The notes beneath the pieces are model-generated. The model made no database searches and had not been told where the DNA came from. It was given only the letters and a program-made list of their open reading frames with translations. Below are positions 19,054 through 31,729 of a stretch of DNA of 64,000 nt, in pieces. Origin of the DNA: Fremontodendron californicum (Eukaryota; Streptophyta; Magnoliopsida; Malvales; Malvaceae); assembly GCA_030761205.1 (NCBI GenBank), contig JAULJL010000039.1, forward strand, positions 5,094,001-5,158,000, read 5' to 3'. The first letter of the stretch is position 1; the number at the start of each line of letters is the position of its first letter. The translations under genes were made by a program, and so were the position numbers.

Positions 19054-20849
19054 CATTATCTAACATTTTGCTTGTTCTGTCTCAGTTATAATAAGTGGTT
19101 AGCAACCTCTGCAGGTAATATCTCCTAAATTCTACCTTTAAAATTTGACATTGGGGACAATGTCATATTTTAGTAGGGGGTAAGGGACATATTTTGCTAA
19201 TTCTTAAAAAAAAAAAAAAAAAAAAAAAAAATTGTTGTGTTTTAAGCAATTTAGAAGTATTCATTCTGAACAAGGTCTGAGTAAGGGAGACTTGAGACAT
19301 ACCTTGTCAGTTTGATTTAATTTTCTTCAAAAAAAAAAAAAAAAAAAAAAAGCATGTTTAGACTTAGTGTGTTTTTTTAGTTACTTTCAATACTATAATG
19401 AGATATGAATTGCATAAGTCTAAAGCAGATTTATTAGTGAGAAGATTTTCATGAGAATTGAGCTTGATATCAACCTTTTTATGAGCCAATGTTAATATGA
19501 TATGTTGATTGAGAAAGAAGCATGTTTAGACTTAATCTGACTTGTATAATCATCCTTGTGAGTTTTTGAGCCTATAATGATTGATGCATTATACAAATCA
19601 ATCTAATTTCTTTCTTGAGTGCTCTTATGATTACATGATTCTCTAGAACTTGCTTTAAACCGTTTGATACTATATTGATACATGTGACAACATGAATATG
19701 ATAGAGGCATTAGGATTATAACCAGAGCCAAACAGCCATCCCTTATTAATGTTCTAAGAGAACATCCCCACTAGTGAGCCAATTTGAGCCTACATTAAAT
19801 ATGCTGTTTTATTGGTAACCACAACTTACACCTAGCCTAAATATACTTATATCCTTACCCTTGTTCTAAAGATGGATTTTTATATTTTGAGACATATTGC
19901 AAAAAAAAAAATAAAAATAAAAAAAAAACAAGGGATATTTTTAGTTGAAAATTTGGGTTAGAAACAAAAGATAAGTGTGGGGGAAGAAAAGAAAAGAAAA
20001 AGTCAAGAGAAAAAGAAAGGGATCATTGTCAAATACATTCCCATATTAAAAAAAAAAAAAAAAATCTTCTCTTGAACTTCTAGAAAAAGATGTTACAAAG
20101 TTGGTTAGAATGATGCAAAGGCTCAACATGAATATTTAGCCTATGTTATTATGTGCTTTATAAGAGTTTTGAGAAGTTTTATTTGTATGATCTTATTATG
20201 TCTCTAAAATCTATGAACTCTTTGGAACCTTTGTGATATCTTTATCCTTTTGTTCTTTAACCACATTATAACCCTTTGGCCCCATTACAACCTTGAATAA
20301 AGACCTCTTGATTTATGAAGTTGTATGATCTAAATAGTGGAGAATAGGTGGACAAGCAAGCATATGGTAGAAGTGTTTTCATGAGATTGATTGAGTGTAA
20401 ACACTTTACCACTACTTTAAAGAGTGAAAATCAAGAGAGTATCCCATGTGAGAAGTTGAGATTAAGTTTGAATATACACTATTTTGATTGAAATATGTTA
20501 TGTTATTATTGGCTTAACTCAAACTATGTACATTCAAGCAAGATTTTTTGTGAATTTCTTTAAGCTATTGATTAGTTTTTAAGACTTGTCCAATGATTAT
20601 CTCTAATTTATATTGGAAGGATTAGTTATAATTATTATTTTTAGTTTTTCTTATGTCTTCAATGTTTGTGGGTATCGTCCTAGTAAACCCTCACGAGACT
20701 AAACTCGTCCACTAGGGACACCTAGGGGTTTAAAGGCTTGTGTCACATGCTAAGTGCCACCGTGATTTCCTACGAAAATGGATTAGATTAGATTTTCTTA
20801 TTTTATTGAGTCGTTGCTAGGGACTAGCAACAATCTAAGTATGGGGGTG
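19054..20849 (+). other. E3 3' non-coding region with hairpin, G-runs and polypurine tract
   Basis: No gene. Perfect inverted repeat at 19147..19164 (GACATTG, GGGA, CAATGTC) followed by TAGTAGGGGGTAAGGGAC; A tracts at about 19206-19231 and 19329-19351; TAAGTGTGGGGGAAG near 19973; and the polypurine tract ATGGGGGTG at 20841..20849 abutting the 3' LTR. The long middle part is shared with E1, E2, E4 and E5. Confidence 0.8.
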
Positions 20850-22332
20850 TGATAACTCGTATAATTATATAGTTTTTAGTTATGTTTTATTATTGTTTTG
20901 TGTCAAATACGAGTTATTATTGTTTAGTCTAATTGTGTTTATGATCTTTTATATTTTTATGTAATTTGGTGTTTTTCACAAGTTTCTTTGAGTGATTTCA
21001 GATTACTAGAATTAAGGGCAAATCCAGTTCAGTTCCAGTTCCGACACCTTTTGCCATATCAGCTATATCTCGAGTTTCACTGAAGCAATAAGGCTGAACT
21101 TTGTATCCCTGCAAAGCTAAGAGGCATATCTATCTTTTTTATGTTTTACACTTCTTGAAACGGAGTCGTTTTCCCTAGCGAAATCGACCATCAAGTTGGC
21201 TGATGTGCAATGACGTCTGTTCTGCACCGTTTTGGTATTTTGACCATATCTCCCGATCCACGTGCGCAAATGATCTGATTCCAACGGCTATGGATCCGTA
21301 ACTGATAGGGGTATATTTTTCTAGAAGACCATTTTATCAGATCGAGCCTCCAACATTGACAAAATCGACCATCAAGCTGGCTGATCAGAATTGTCATACA
21401 ATATGACGAAAATTGTTAGAAAAATGCACCCACCTATTATACCTACCTTTGAAATTTGTAAAGCTTGTCTCTTGTCATTTAGCCCTCCAAAATGTGTATA
21501 AATAGAGGGCCTTGGATGAGTATTGGGATACATTATACATTGGTAGGATAGCCATTGTAATAAAATTCTCTAAGTTTTCTTTTTCTTTCCTTTCTCTAGT
21601 TTTCTTTTTCTTCTTACATTTCTTTTCATTTTATTTATATCTAGTATGTGTTTCTAATCATATTGTTGAGGTGATGAGGTGAAGCTCTTGGTAAATGCTA
21701 AGGTTAGTCTCTTAAACATGAGCTAAAATGAATCATCATTTATAAGCACTAGCATAGATAATATTTTCTTTTGGTTTAAAATCATACTTGCAAAGTAGAG
21801 ATCTTGATTCATTATTGACAATGAAAATGGCACAGTAAATGCTTGGTTTCATAACCTTGATTTGTTGTAGACATATACCTTGGCATAAGGAATGCTTGGA
21901 CTCTTTTTATGAGTTTTGAGGACACCAAATGAACATAATATCATATGCTATGGACGTTGGACAATTTGGACTGAATTGCTAAACCTTCCGATTGGAACCT
22001 CCCTTATGTGTGGATTTCAATTGTGTAATAAAACAAGATTAATCTTAGCATAACACCAAGAGTGGATTCTCTAACCTCAACATCCTTTCTTATTGTTTTT
22101 TATATTTTGTTTAATTTCTTTTATGTTATTTTATTTATTTTGTTCTCTAATATCTTGTTTATTTTGTTTTGTTGTTGATTCCCTAATATCTTGTTTACTT
22201 TCTTTTTCTTATATATTTATAAACTTATACTTACTAATACGCTTCCCTGTGGTTCGAGCTCGGACACCCGAGAATTTATTACTTGAACATAACCTGCACT
22301 TGGGTTTACAACTCTTAATTGAGTTTCCATCA
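20850..22332 (+). repeat. E3 3' LTR (1483 bp)
   Basis: Same length as the 5' LTR; every stretch I compared is identical. Ends ...GAGTTTCCATCA at 22332, immediately followed by AGTAT and the rest of LOG. Confidence 0.96.
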
Positions 22333-22707
22333 AGTATCCCTGAACGGATGACAATCATGTACCATTCTGCCGATGCATTCATTGCTTTACCAGGAGGTCT
22401 GGGTATATTGGAAGAAATAGCTTGCGTGGCTTCTTGGTCATCTTTGGTCACAAATAAGAAACCCATTGGTTTGCTTAATATTAGTGGTTATTTTAGTAAT
22501 TTGCTTTCATATTTAGATAATGCTGTAGATAATGGATTCATGTTTTCAGAGGCAAGGAGAACCATAATTTCTGCTACAACCATTGAAGATTTACTCAAAA
22601 AGCTCCAAGCTTATGAGTGTTTATCTGTTACGGTTGTTTCGCAAACGCTCGGAAAAAGAAAAATAGATATGGACGAGCAAGGAGTGGATTGCACTTTGTC
22701 TTTGTGA
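22333..22707 (+). pseudogene. LOG-like: LOG, C-terminal part of E2 copy, beyond E3
   Basis: Resumes at the AGTAT duplication and codes residues 92 to 215 with no stop. It has Thr115 changed to Ile in the active-site motif (PGGLGILEE), Asn142 to Ser and Arg202 to Ile, so this copy may have been impaired before E3 cut it. A fortuitous long frame runs from the E3 LTR into this part; I regard it as chance. Confidence 0.92.
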
Positions 22708-24708
22708 CATTATCTAACATTTTGCTTGTTGTGTCTCAGTTATAATAAGTGGTTAGCAACCTCTGCAGGTAATATCTCCTAAATTCTACCTTTAAAATTT
22801 GACATTGGGGACAATATCATATTTTAGTAGGGGGTAAGGGACATATTTTGCTAATTTAAAAAAAAAAAAGTTTGTTGTGTTGTAAGCAATTTAGAAGTAT
22901 TCATTCTGAACAAGGTCTGAGTAAGGGAGACTTGAGACATACCTTGTCAGTTTGATTTTAATCTTTTTATGTTTACTTGTTAATTTTTGTTTAGTATTTT
23001 AGGATTATTTTGGTTGCATGAGTTTGTTTTGTTTTGAGTCTTAGTTGTTCCTATTCTTATGCTATTAGTTCTTTTCTCTTACACAGGATTCTTTCATTTG
23101 GGTTAATAGACTTACATTGAGGACAATGTAAGAATAAAGTGTGGGGGGAATGATTTAGGATTTCTTTTTTTTTTGTCTACTATTTTTTTTTATTTTTATG
23201 AGTCTTTATTATTATTATTAATTTTTTTTTAGTGTGTTTTAGTTCCTTTTTAATACAATGATGAGATATGAATTGCATAAGTCTAAAACAGATTTATTAG
23301 TGAGAAGATTTTCATGAGAATTGATCTTGATGTCAACCTTTTTATGAGCCAATGTTAATATGATATGTTGATTGAGAAAGAAGCATATTTAGACTTAATC
23401 TGACTTGTATAATCATCCTTGTGAGTTTTTGAGCCTATAATGATTGATGCATTATACAAATCAATCTAATTTCTTTCTTGAGTGCTCTTATGATTACATG
23501 ATTCTCTAGAACTTGCTTTAAACCGTTTGAGACTATATTGATACATGTGACAACATGAATATGATAGAGGCATTAGGATTATAACCAGAGCCAAACAGCC
23601 ATCCATTATTAATGTTCTAAGAGAACATCCCCACTAGTGAGCCAATTTGAGCCTACATTAAATATGATGTTTTATTGGTAACCACAACTTACACCTAGCC
23701 TAAATATACTTATATCCTTACCCCTGTTCTAAAGATGGATTATATATTTTGAGACATATTGCAAAAAAAAACAAGGGATATTTTTAGTTAAAAATTTGGG
23801 TTAGAAACAAGAAATAAGTGTGGGGGGAAAAGAAAAGAAAAGTCAAGAGAAAAAGAAATGGAATACTGGCAAATACATTCCTATGTAAAAAAATATATAT
23901 ATATATATGAATCATCTCTTGAATTTGTGGAAAAAGAAAAAGATGTTACAAAGTTGTTTAGAATGAAGAAAAGGCCCAACATGAATATCCGGCCTAGGTG
24001 ACTATGTACTTGTAAAGAGTTTTGAGAAGTTTCTTTGTATGATCTTTTTATGTCTCTAAACTTTATGAACTCTTTGGAACCTTTGTGATATCTTTATCCT
24101 TTTGTTCTTCAACCACATTACAAACCCCTTGGCCCCATTACAACCTTGATTAAAAACCTCTTGATTCATGAAGTTGTATGATCTAAATAGTGGAGAATAG
24201 GTGGACAAGCAAGAATATGGTAGAACTGTTTTCATGAGATTGATTGAGTGTAAACACTCCACCACTACTTTAAAGAGTGAAAATCATGAGGGTATCCCAT
24301 GTGAGAAGTTGAGATTAAATTTGAACATGCACTATTTTGATTGAAATATGTTATGTTAATATTGGCTTAACTCAAACTATTTACATTCAAGCAAGATTTT
24401 TTGTGAATTTCTTTAAGCTATTGATTAGTTTTTAAGACTTGTCCAATGATTATCTCTAATTTATATTGGAAGGATTAGTTATAATTATTATTTTTAGTTT
24501 TTCTTATGTTTTCAATGTTTGTGGGTATCGTTCTAGTAAACCCTCACGAGACTAAACTCGTCCACTAGGGACACCTAGGGGTTTAAAGGCTTGTGTCACA
24601 TGCTAAGTGCCACCGTGATTTCCTACGAAAGTGGATTAGATTAGATTTTCTTATTTTATTTTTATTTGTTTTTGCTCGAGGACTAGCAACAATCTAAGTG
24701 TGGGGGTG
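22708..24708 (+). other. E2 3' non-coding region with stem-loops and polypurine tract
   Basis: No gene. Hairpin at 22801..22818 (one mismatch), perfect 9-bp-arm hairpin at 23111..23132 (CTTACATTG, AGGA, CAATGTAAG) followed by AAAGTGTGGGGGG, another AAGTGTGGGGGG near 23817, and the polypurine tract GTGTGGGGGTG at about 24698..24708 next to the 3' LTR. Collinear with E3 19054..20849, with an extra hairpin module. Confidence 0.8.
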
Positions 24709-26600
24709 TGATAACTCGTATAATTATATAGTTTTTAGTTATGTTTTATTATTGTTTTGTGTCAAATACGAGTTATTATTGCTTAGTCTAATCGTGTTTA
24801 TGATCTTTTATATTTTTATGTAATTTGGTGTTTTTCACAAGTTTCTTTGAGTGATTTCAGATTACTAGGTTAAATCAACAATTAAGGGCAAATCCAGTTC
24901 AGTTCCAGTTCCGACACCTTTTACCATATCAGCTATATCTGGAGTTTCACTGAAGCAATAAGGCTGAAATTTGTAGCCCTGCAAAGCTAAGAGGCATATC
25001 TATCTTTTTCAGGTTTTACACTTCTTGAAACGGTGTCGTTTTCCCTAGCGAAATCGACCATCAAGTTGGCTGATGTGCAATGACGTATGTGCTGACCTGT
25101 TTTCGTATTTTGCCCATATCGTCTTATCCAAATCAGCAAATGAGCTGATTCCAACGGCTATGGATCAGTAACTGTTAGGGGAACATTTTTCTAGAAGACC
25201 ATGTGATCAGATAAGGCCTCCAATATTGACAAAATCGACCATCAAGTTGGCTGATCAAAATAATCATACAATATGACGAAAATTGTTAGAAAAATGCACC
25301 CACCTATTATACCTACCTTTGAAATTTGTAAAGCTTGCCTCTTGTCATTTAGCCCTCCAAAATGTGTATAAATAGAGGGCCTTGGATGATTGTAGAGGAT
25401 CATATTGTAGATAGGTAGGATATTAGCCATTGTAATAAAATTCTCTAAGTTTTCTTCTTCTTTCTTTTCTCTAGTTTTCTTTTTCTTTAGAAAGAGCAAG
25501 AGGTTGGATAATTAATATTCTTCTTCTTCTTCTTTCTTTCTTTTATTTTCTTCTTAGATTCTATTTAATTTTATGTTTATAATGCCTATGCTAGGCTAAA
25601 CTTCTATTTGGTTAAGGGTGATTTCAAAGCCCAAGACATGTTTTGTGATTGATTTTTAGATTCTATCTATCATTAATTTTCTATCAAAGTTGCTTATGTT
25701 CTTCTACAAGAATTGTTCATGATGTTGTCTTGATTTATTTAGGTGTACAACTAGATAGATCTTGATAATTATCTATTGCTAGTTTAGGAATCTTGATCCG
25801 TGTAATTGTCTTGATTTCCTATTCATATGTGGCAATTTGTGATTAATGATTATGGTCAAGTTTTCAATAATTGCAAAGTGGAACATAACCTAAGTTGAAC
25901 AATCCGAGCTTATGTGTTTGTTGCTTAGATCAACCTATCTTTCTCATCATAAAGCTGCCATTAAATTGAATTTAGAGAGCTTATTCTAGGTTGTTTAATG
26001 GTTAGAGATTAAATAGAGAGCTTGTTCTATTTAACGACAAACTAAGGAAAGATTGGGATAACAGAGCTTGTTGTTATCTACGGTTGTTAACTTTGATAGT
26101 TGGTTGATATCGATAGATCTGAAATTGATTCTTAATGATGTCTAGTGGTGGAGAATGAAACCTTAACCATATTTTTCATATTTGATTCTTCTTACTTACT
26201 TGTTTTCTTACTTTTAGTTTGCTTATTTTTAAAAGTATATTTATTTTTATTGGCTGGTTATACCGTCTAATTTGTATATTAACTTTGTTTTATTTTTATT
26301 GGCTGGTTATACCGCCTAATTTAGTATATATATTTTTATTGGCTGGTTATACCGCCTAATTTAGTATATATATTTTTATTGGATGGTTATACCGCCTTGC
26401 ACCTTATTCTTATTATTTATTTTAGTTTAAATCTGGCTTCAAAAACCCCTTTTCTTTTATTGTTCTTGAATTTAAGTTTTAAACTATTAACTTATAAACT
26501 AAACCCCAATCCCTGAGGACTCGACCCTTGCTAACTACTATACTTACAATTTATCTTTTTAGTGCAAGGTTAAATAAGATACACTCTTTTGGGTGCATCA
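24709..26600 (+). repeat. E2 3' LTR (1892 bp)
   Basis: TGATAACTCG to GGGTGCATCA. It has four minisatellite units (26241..26396, one variant at TACCGTC and one at TTGGATGG) and TATAAATAG at 25377..25385. Followed by the target duplication GCTTC. Confidence 0.95.
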
Positions 26601-27960
26601 GCTTCATCCTGATAACATGCCATAAGCAGGGAAGTCATTAATCGTCCATACCAATGCAACTCTTAATATAAAATTTTGTTTCCTATATCCATCATAACTC
26701 GGAACACCATGATTCCACAATAATTTCAACTTATCTTTTAATGGTCTAAGGAAAATATCAATGTTCTGTGATGGACTATTCAGACCCAGAATTACCATAT
26801 TAAGAATTAAATATGGTTGCTTCATACACATCCACGGTGATAAATTATTTACACAAAGCATTACCGGCAAACAAGAGTACGATTTTGCTCCATGAGTAAA
26901 CGGACAAAACCCATCTACGCACAAACCCAATCTGACATTTCGAGATTCCACTGCAAAAAAAAAGATGCGTACGATTGAAGTCTTGCCATGCTTCACCATC
27001 AACAGGGTGTCTCAACACTCCATCATCCCTCCTGTTATGCGCATGCCATGTCATATTCTCAGCTGTAACCGTTGACATAAATAATCTTTGAAGTCTCAGA
27101 ATCAATGGCAAATAACGAAGAATCTTATAAGGAATTCTCTTCGACTTTCTAACACTTGATTTGCTTGGTTTATAACGAGGATGGCCACATACGGAACAAA
27201 ATTCTAAGTCAACCGAGTAGTTATAAAACAACATGCAATTGTTGTTGCATGCATGTTATCTTCTGATAGTGAAGTCCAAATTTGGCCATCTTCTTCTTCA
27301 TTAGGTAAATATTATCAGGTAAATTATCACTTTCTGGCAACATCCTTTTTTATCATAATCATCAAACGATTGAAACACGATTCACTCATATTAAATTCAG
27401 ACTTCACATTTAACAGTTGTGATACAGCAGATAAAGTTGTGTGTTTTGTACATCCTGACCACAACGGTTCATCTACTTCGTTCATCAATGAATAAAAATT
27501 GCTTGAACTTAAATTCGGTTGATCATCTTGAACCATTGTCTCATCAACATTGTAATTACCACCTAAATTCAGATTCGGGTTTAGAGCATCCATAACTATT
27601 CTAGCATAAGGATTATCTGTTTCATCGTCACTTCTCGTATCGCCTTCATCATTATGCATCATCAATTTCTGTAATTCTAGCATAAGGATTATCTATTGAT
27701 CATCTTGATTACTTTCACCATGTACATCCCAAATATAGTAATTCTCCTTAAACCCTCTATAATACAAGTGTTTATGCACATCATCAATTTCTGCAAACCG
27801 ATTATTCTGACACTTCAAACAAGGGCATCTAGTTCTATTATCATTTACGTACTCGCTGTGAGCATATACAAAACCTAAATTCAACTTCATTCAAATACTC
27901 ATTACTAATATATTGAGAGTCGTCCAACTGCCTATACATCCAAGATTTATCGTGCTCCAT
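26601..27960 (-). pseudogene. TNP2-type CACTA transposase, N-terminal half
   Basis: Starts at MEHDKSWMYRQ (27960) with the transposase-associated domain and a C-P-C-x2-C motif (RTRCPCLKCQNNRF), then an acidic linker, then the transposase core (PHHL-like region decayed; LPLILRLQRLFMS, NMTWHAHNRRDDGVLRHPVDGEAW, NVRLGLCVDGFCPF, WTINDFPAYGMLSG). The residue after MLSG, Trp in the family, is a stop (TGA), and there are further frameshifts near 26940, 27240 and 27690. The protein continues at 8275. Confidence 0.87.
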
Positions 27961-28859
27961 TCTCTAAGCCTAAGTAAACTATCAATAATACAATAACACA
28001 AGAATCAAAATAACAAATTGAAAATATTATCTTTTTAAATTATTATATATTATAAAATAAGTTTTACTTATTCTAGCTCTTACACAATTTTCCTACACAA
28101 TTAATTTAAAAATATTAATTATTTCCACTTGCCCAAAATACTCTTCTTTTAATATAAAAATTTTATATATTTTTTAATTTAATACTTTAAAATTATAATT
28201 ACAATTAAACTATTATTATTATTCAATTTAAATATATTAATAATTTTCACTTGCCTACAATACTATTTTTTGTATTATTAGAATTACAAAATTTATTAAT
28301 ATTATCTTTTTAAATTATAATTATAAATAAACTATTATTTCAACAATATACACATTAACAATTTCAACAATATACATAAACACAATTTCAACTCATACCC
28401 ATTAACAATTTCAATTTCAATTTCAATTTCAACTCAACATAATATACTACTGAAAAATTTCAACAATATACACATTAACAATTTCAACAATATACACATT
28501 AACAATTTCAAAAATTTATCAAACAACTCATACCCAGGCGTGGTGGTCGGATGGTTGCGGCAGTGGCAGCGATGGTGGTGCCTTGTGGGGGACGGTTGGA
28601 CGATGACGGCTGTGGCTCGAACTTAACTACAAAAACGAAAACAACAATTTATCAAACAATATCATAAACCAAAAATAAAAAACGAAAACAACATTTTATC
28701 AAACAATATCAAAAACCAAAAATCAAAAACGAAATTAAAAGAAGAGAAATAACAGAAATAGACCCGATGGTCGAACGGCGACTGCGGTCGCAGCGACGGT
28801 GATGGCTCATGGGGGACGGTCTGACGGCGAAGGGAGAAAGAAAGAAAATGAGGAAAGAA
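27961..28859 (-). other. CACTA-1 non-coding interior: AT-rich tandem repeats and GC-rich blocks
   Basis: No gene. AT-rich DNA with a tandem ACATTAACAATTTCAACAATAT-like repeat (28340..28520), then two related GC-rich blocks (28535..28625 and 28760..28835) with GGCGGC/GATGGTGGTG-type runs, separated by AAACAACATTTATCAAAC-like repeats. The blocks resemble the 5' leader region of CACTA elements. Confidence 0.5.
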
Positions 28860-29664
28860 GTCTCGGGCATTAAGTTATGCCCGAGACTTTCATCGATGGA
28901 ATTTTCGTCGGTAATACTTTTGGCGGGATTTCAAATGTAATCCGTCGGTAACAATGTATTACCGATGAGACATCAGTCGGTAATACCATCTTTCGTCCGT
29001 GATATTTCATCGACGGAATAACTTTTCATCGACAGAATGTAGGTATTACCGACGAAAATTTCGTCGGTAATATTTTGGGCGGGATTTCAAATTCCATCCG
29101 TCGGTGTTATCATTTTTTCATCGATGATCTTTCACCGATGGAATAAACTTTCACTGACGGAATTGTAGTATTATCGATGAAAATTTCGTCGGTAATACTT
29201 TCTGACCGTTCACTTTAAAATCTTAATTAATTTTTTAATAAATTTACATTTATTATTTATTAAAAATCAAGAAAAAACTATTACCGGAGGATATTCCGTC
29301 GGTGATAAAACCTAATTCCGTTGGTAAAAAATGTGAACGGTCAAAAATTATTTCGAAAATCGTGTAAAATTTTCACCAATGAAAAATCCATCGGTAATTC
29401 TCGAAATTTCGTCGGTGAGAATTTGGCGGGAATCTAAGTCGTTCGCGCCAAACTTTTACTAACAAAAATCACCGATGGAATGTATATGTCGCTAATAATA
29501 TGTCGGTAATATTCTTTTTTCGTCGAAAATGCTGAAAAATTTCGTCGATAATAGGGCAAAACATTACCGACAAATTTTCATTGGTAATAATCAAAATTAG
29601 GTCGGTAATGAATTTTTTTACCGACGAAAACATTCCGTCAATAAATCGACGTTCTCTTGTAGTG
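28860..29664 (+). repeat. CACTA-1 right sub-terminal repeats and terminal inverted repeat
   Basis: Dense, two-orientation copies of a TTACCGACGAAA / TTTCGTCGGTAAT motif, the typical sub-terminal binding repeats for a CACTA DNA-binding protein, ending in TTCTCTTGTAGTG. At the inner edge (28860..28887) is an 11-bp perfect hairpin, GTCTCGGGCAT / ATGCCCGAGAC. Confidence 0.85.
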
Positions 29665-29769
29665 ATACAAACTTGAATACAGGTATCATATTACATTGTA
29701 AAAGTACACAATATACTTTGACCAAAAAATATTGGATAGTTGCTAATATATTTGATTTTGTGTAGTTGA

Positions 29770-31340
29770 TAATAATGGGCAATGAAAACTCGAGGTCGTA
29801 CCACATTAAAGGAGTTATGGGCACTACATCTTGAAGAACGTATTGTTTTTCAGCAAATAATGAGCAGTAACCAATTGGTGTGGAAGCACAACTATTGGCT
29901 AGTTTTCTCGGCCTGATTGCTCGAAATGGGATGAAGTGTCCAATTCATTATGAAACATTGCTTGGTGTGCCGAATAATGAGAAGGTCGAGATCTTAAAGT
30001 TTATTAAGGTACTAGTATAAGCGTGTTAAATTAGTATTGCATTAATTTTGGAATTTTGTTTATGATCGAAACTAACTTTGTACAACTTTTCCATTTCAAT
30101 CAAGATTTTCTTTACAAATTCCAACATCATTTGTTCTGAAGTCATTGGGAAAAAAATGGAAAGGCTATAAGCATAACTTGAAGAAAAAGTATTTCGATTG
30201 AAATATTGATCCTGTTGTCATATTACGAACCCTATCACGTGATGTGGTTATGTGACAATATGAGATATTGGTTAAATTCTGGTATTAAAAAAATATATAT
30301 CTTTTATAATTTATTTTTCCATTTGCTTATAGTACTTTTTATAATACAATTGTATGGAATATGTATACATTAATAATGTTTGTGTTCAATGTACAGGAAC
30401 GAGAATGTATAGGGGTTAGCAGTAGAAAGCAACAAAAATACAGTCACACAAGTGGATCAAACAGCTCTGCCAGAAAAGCTAATGAAAAAGTAAGTTTTCA
30501 TTCATTATTATGTTAGCGTTAAGTACATTTGATCTCGTAATAGGACAAAATTGTTAAACAGTCCGTTTAGTTCACTTTAAGTCTCGTAAAAGCATTAAAA
30601 TGTCAAAATGCAATGTTAGTGTATTTTATGCACGTAAATAGCTCGAGTATATTGTATTATACTTGTGTTGTCAGATAATTATTTGTTAATACAATTTAGT
30701 ATTAATTATTATTATTTTGTAGGAAGCAGAGAGAAAAGGTGGGGAATTGGAAGAGTTGAACTGTTTCAATTAACTCATATTAAGAAAAATGGATCTTATT
30801 TGAACATTGAGACTCAAGAAATTATGGTATATTTTGTTCATACTTTTTTTATTTACAAATATATTACATAAAATATTATTAATTTTATTGTTTTATTGGA
30901 GAAAGCAAAAGAAAAAATTGTTGAGTATTAAGCTACATCATCAGATGCCTCAGTCAATATTCAAGATGTCGAGAATCAAATTTTCATTGAAGTTGCTGGG
31001 AAAGAAAGGCATGGATAGGTTCGAGGTCTCGGATTAGATCAAAAACTGTCTAGCTATTATGGAATTGGTTATCAATGATATACCGTTTCTTCTTCACAAA
31101 GCTCTATATATGAAGTTCAGATGTTGAGAGAAGAAATGAAAAATATGCGGCAACTTTTTGATGAAAAGGAAGCACAGAGAGAAGTAGAGATGGAAAAGAG
31201 AGAAGCGGAGAGACAAGCAGAGAGAGAAGAACAACAACGAAGATATCTGCAATTGTAGACGCAGTTTGATTCGTTAATGAATTTAGTGCAACAAAAGCTC
31301 TCAACTAGTTCACAAAATTCTCCATCTCAAGAAATATAAT
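29770..31340 (+). pseudogene. Plant transposase, Ptta/En/Spm type (Transposase_24), decayed
   Basis: Exon-like pieces in order: TRGRTTLKELWAL (from 29788), then after a frameshift LLASFLGLIARNGMKCPIHYETLLGVPNNEKVEILKFIK to about 30006; IPTSFVLKSLGKKWKGYKHNLKKKYFD (30115..30200); a piece from 30400 with SSRKQQKYTHTSGS; QLTHIKKNGSYLNIETQEIM (30760..30825); and a charged coiled-coil tail (LREEMKNMRQLFDEKEAQRE, 31120..31340). Introns such as 30007-30100 are still visible. This is the second CACTA protein that binds sub-terminal repeats. Stops and frameshifts make it non-functional. Confidence 0.8.
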
Positions 31341-31729
31341 TATCTTCGTAGTTAACTGTCTTACTTTTTAGAGCTTAATATCTTATATATTAATTACGTT
31401 TTTTAACTTTTTTTAGTAGGGTTCGTAACATGAGAACGAACTTGCTGGGCAAAAACGTTCTTCTTAAGGCTCTCCTTAAACTTTTAACATTTGTAACTCG
31501 TACTTTTTTAAGTTGTAATTGGATTTTATGTTTTAAGTAATACAATTGTTGTATAATGATACTTTATAATATATATTTAATATATTTTTATATTATGGTT
31601 TTTTTTATAGTTTATGTTATTTGTGTATTGTTGGACAGTTCTGTAAATATTGTTTCAGATTTTATTGATAAATAAATTTTTTAAACATTTTAAATAGTAT
31701 ATTTTAAAAAAAAATTATGAAAATTTAGC
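31341..31729. other. AT-rich DNA downstream of the Transposase_24 relic
   Basis: Nothing recognisable beyond AT-rich 3' flank of the transposase relic. Confidence 0.5.

Larger units (their letters stand above)
12738..22332 (+). mobile_element. E3: young LTR element with gag-protease and CRP/LOG cargo, inserted in the LOG gene of E2
   Basis: 9595 bp, with LTRs 12738..14220 and 20850..22332, both 1483 bp and with no difference found on reading, and an AGTAT duplication (12733-12737 and 22333-22337). Interior order: perfect tRNA-Asp primer binding site, minisatellite leader, a long gag-protease-integrase-tail frame, cysteine-rich ORF, LOG, hairpin and G-run 3' region, polypurine tract. RT, RNase H and the integrase core are deleted in frame. 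All cargo frames are open. It is the youngest datable insertion here. Confidence 0.96.
8276..26600 (+). mobile_element. E2: LTR element with CRP and LOG cargo, interrupted by E3
   Basis: LTRs at 8276..10038 and 24709..26600 both run TGATAACTCG...GGGTGCATCA. Flanks are GCTTC at 8271-8275 and GCTTC at 26601-26605, a clean 5-bp duplication in the CACTA transposase. Without E3 the element is about 8.7 kb: primer binding site, reduced gag, hairpin/G-run spacer, cysteine-rich ORF, LOG, a 2-kb 3' non-coding region with more hairpins, polypurine tract and LTR. No polymerase is encoded, so mobilisation needed another element's enzymes. Confidence 0.95.
6944..29664 (-). mobile_element. CACTA-1: En/Spm-type transposon interrupted by E1 and E2; left end outside window
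   Basis: The right terminus is ...TTCTCTTGTAGTG at 29664, the complement of CACTACAAGAGAA, preceded by about 800 bp of sub-terminal repeats. Inside lies a minus-strand TNP2-type transposase, from 27960 to 26601 and again from 8275 to about 6946. The two halves join across the E2 insertion when one GCTTC duplication is removed. E1 interrupts the element again at 6943. Confidence 0.88.

Noticed and set aside
22093..22707. 204-residue frame fusing E3 LTR sequence to the LOG C-terminus
   Set aside because: The first 80 residues are LTR DNA read by chance (the same frame occurs in the 5' LTR without LOG). It lacks the LOG N-terminal nucleotide-binding motif.
28330..28520. Regularly spaced repeats that might suggest a CRISPR-like array
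   Set aside because: They are AT-rich tandem repeats with no conserved repeat/unique spacer pattern, in plant transposon DNA.
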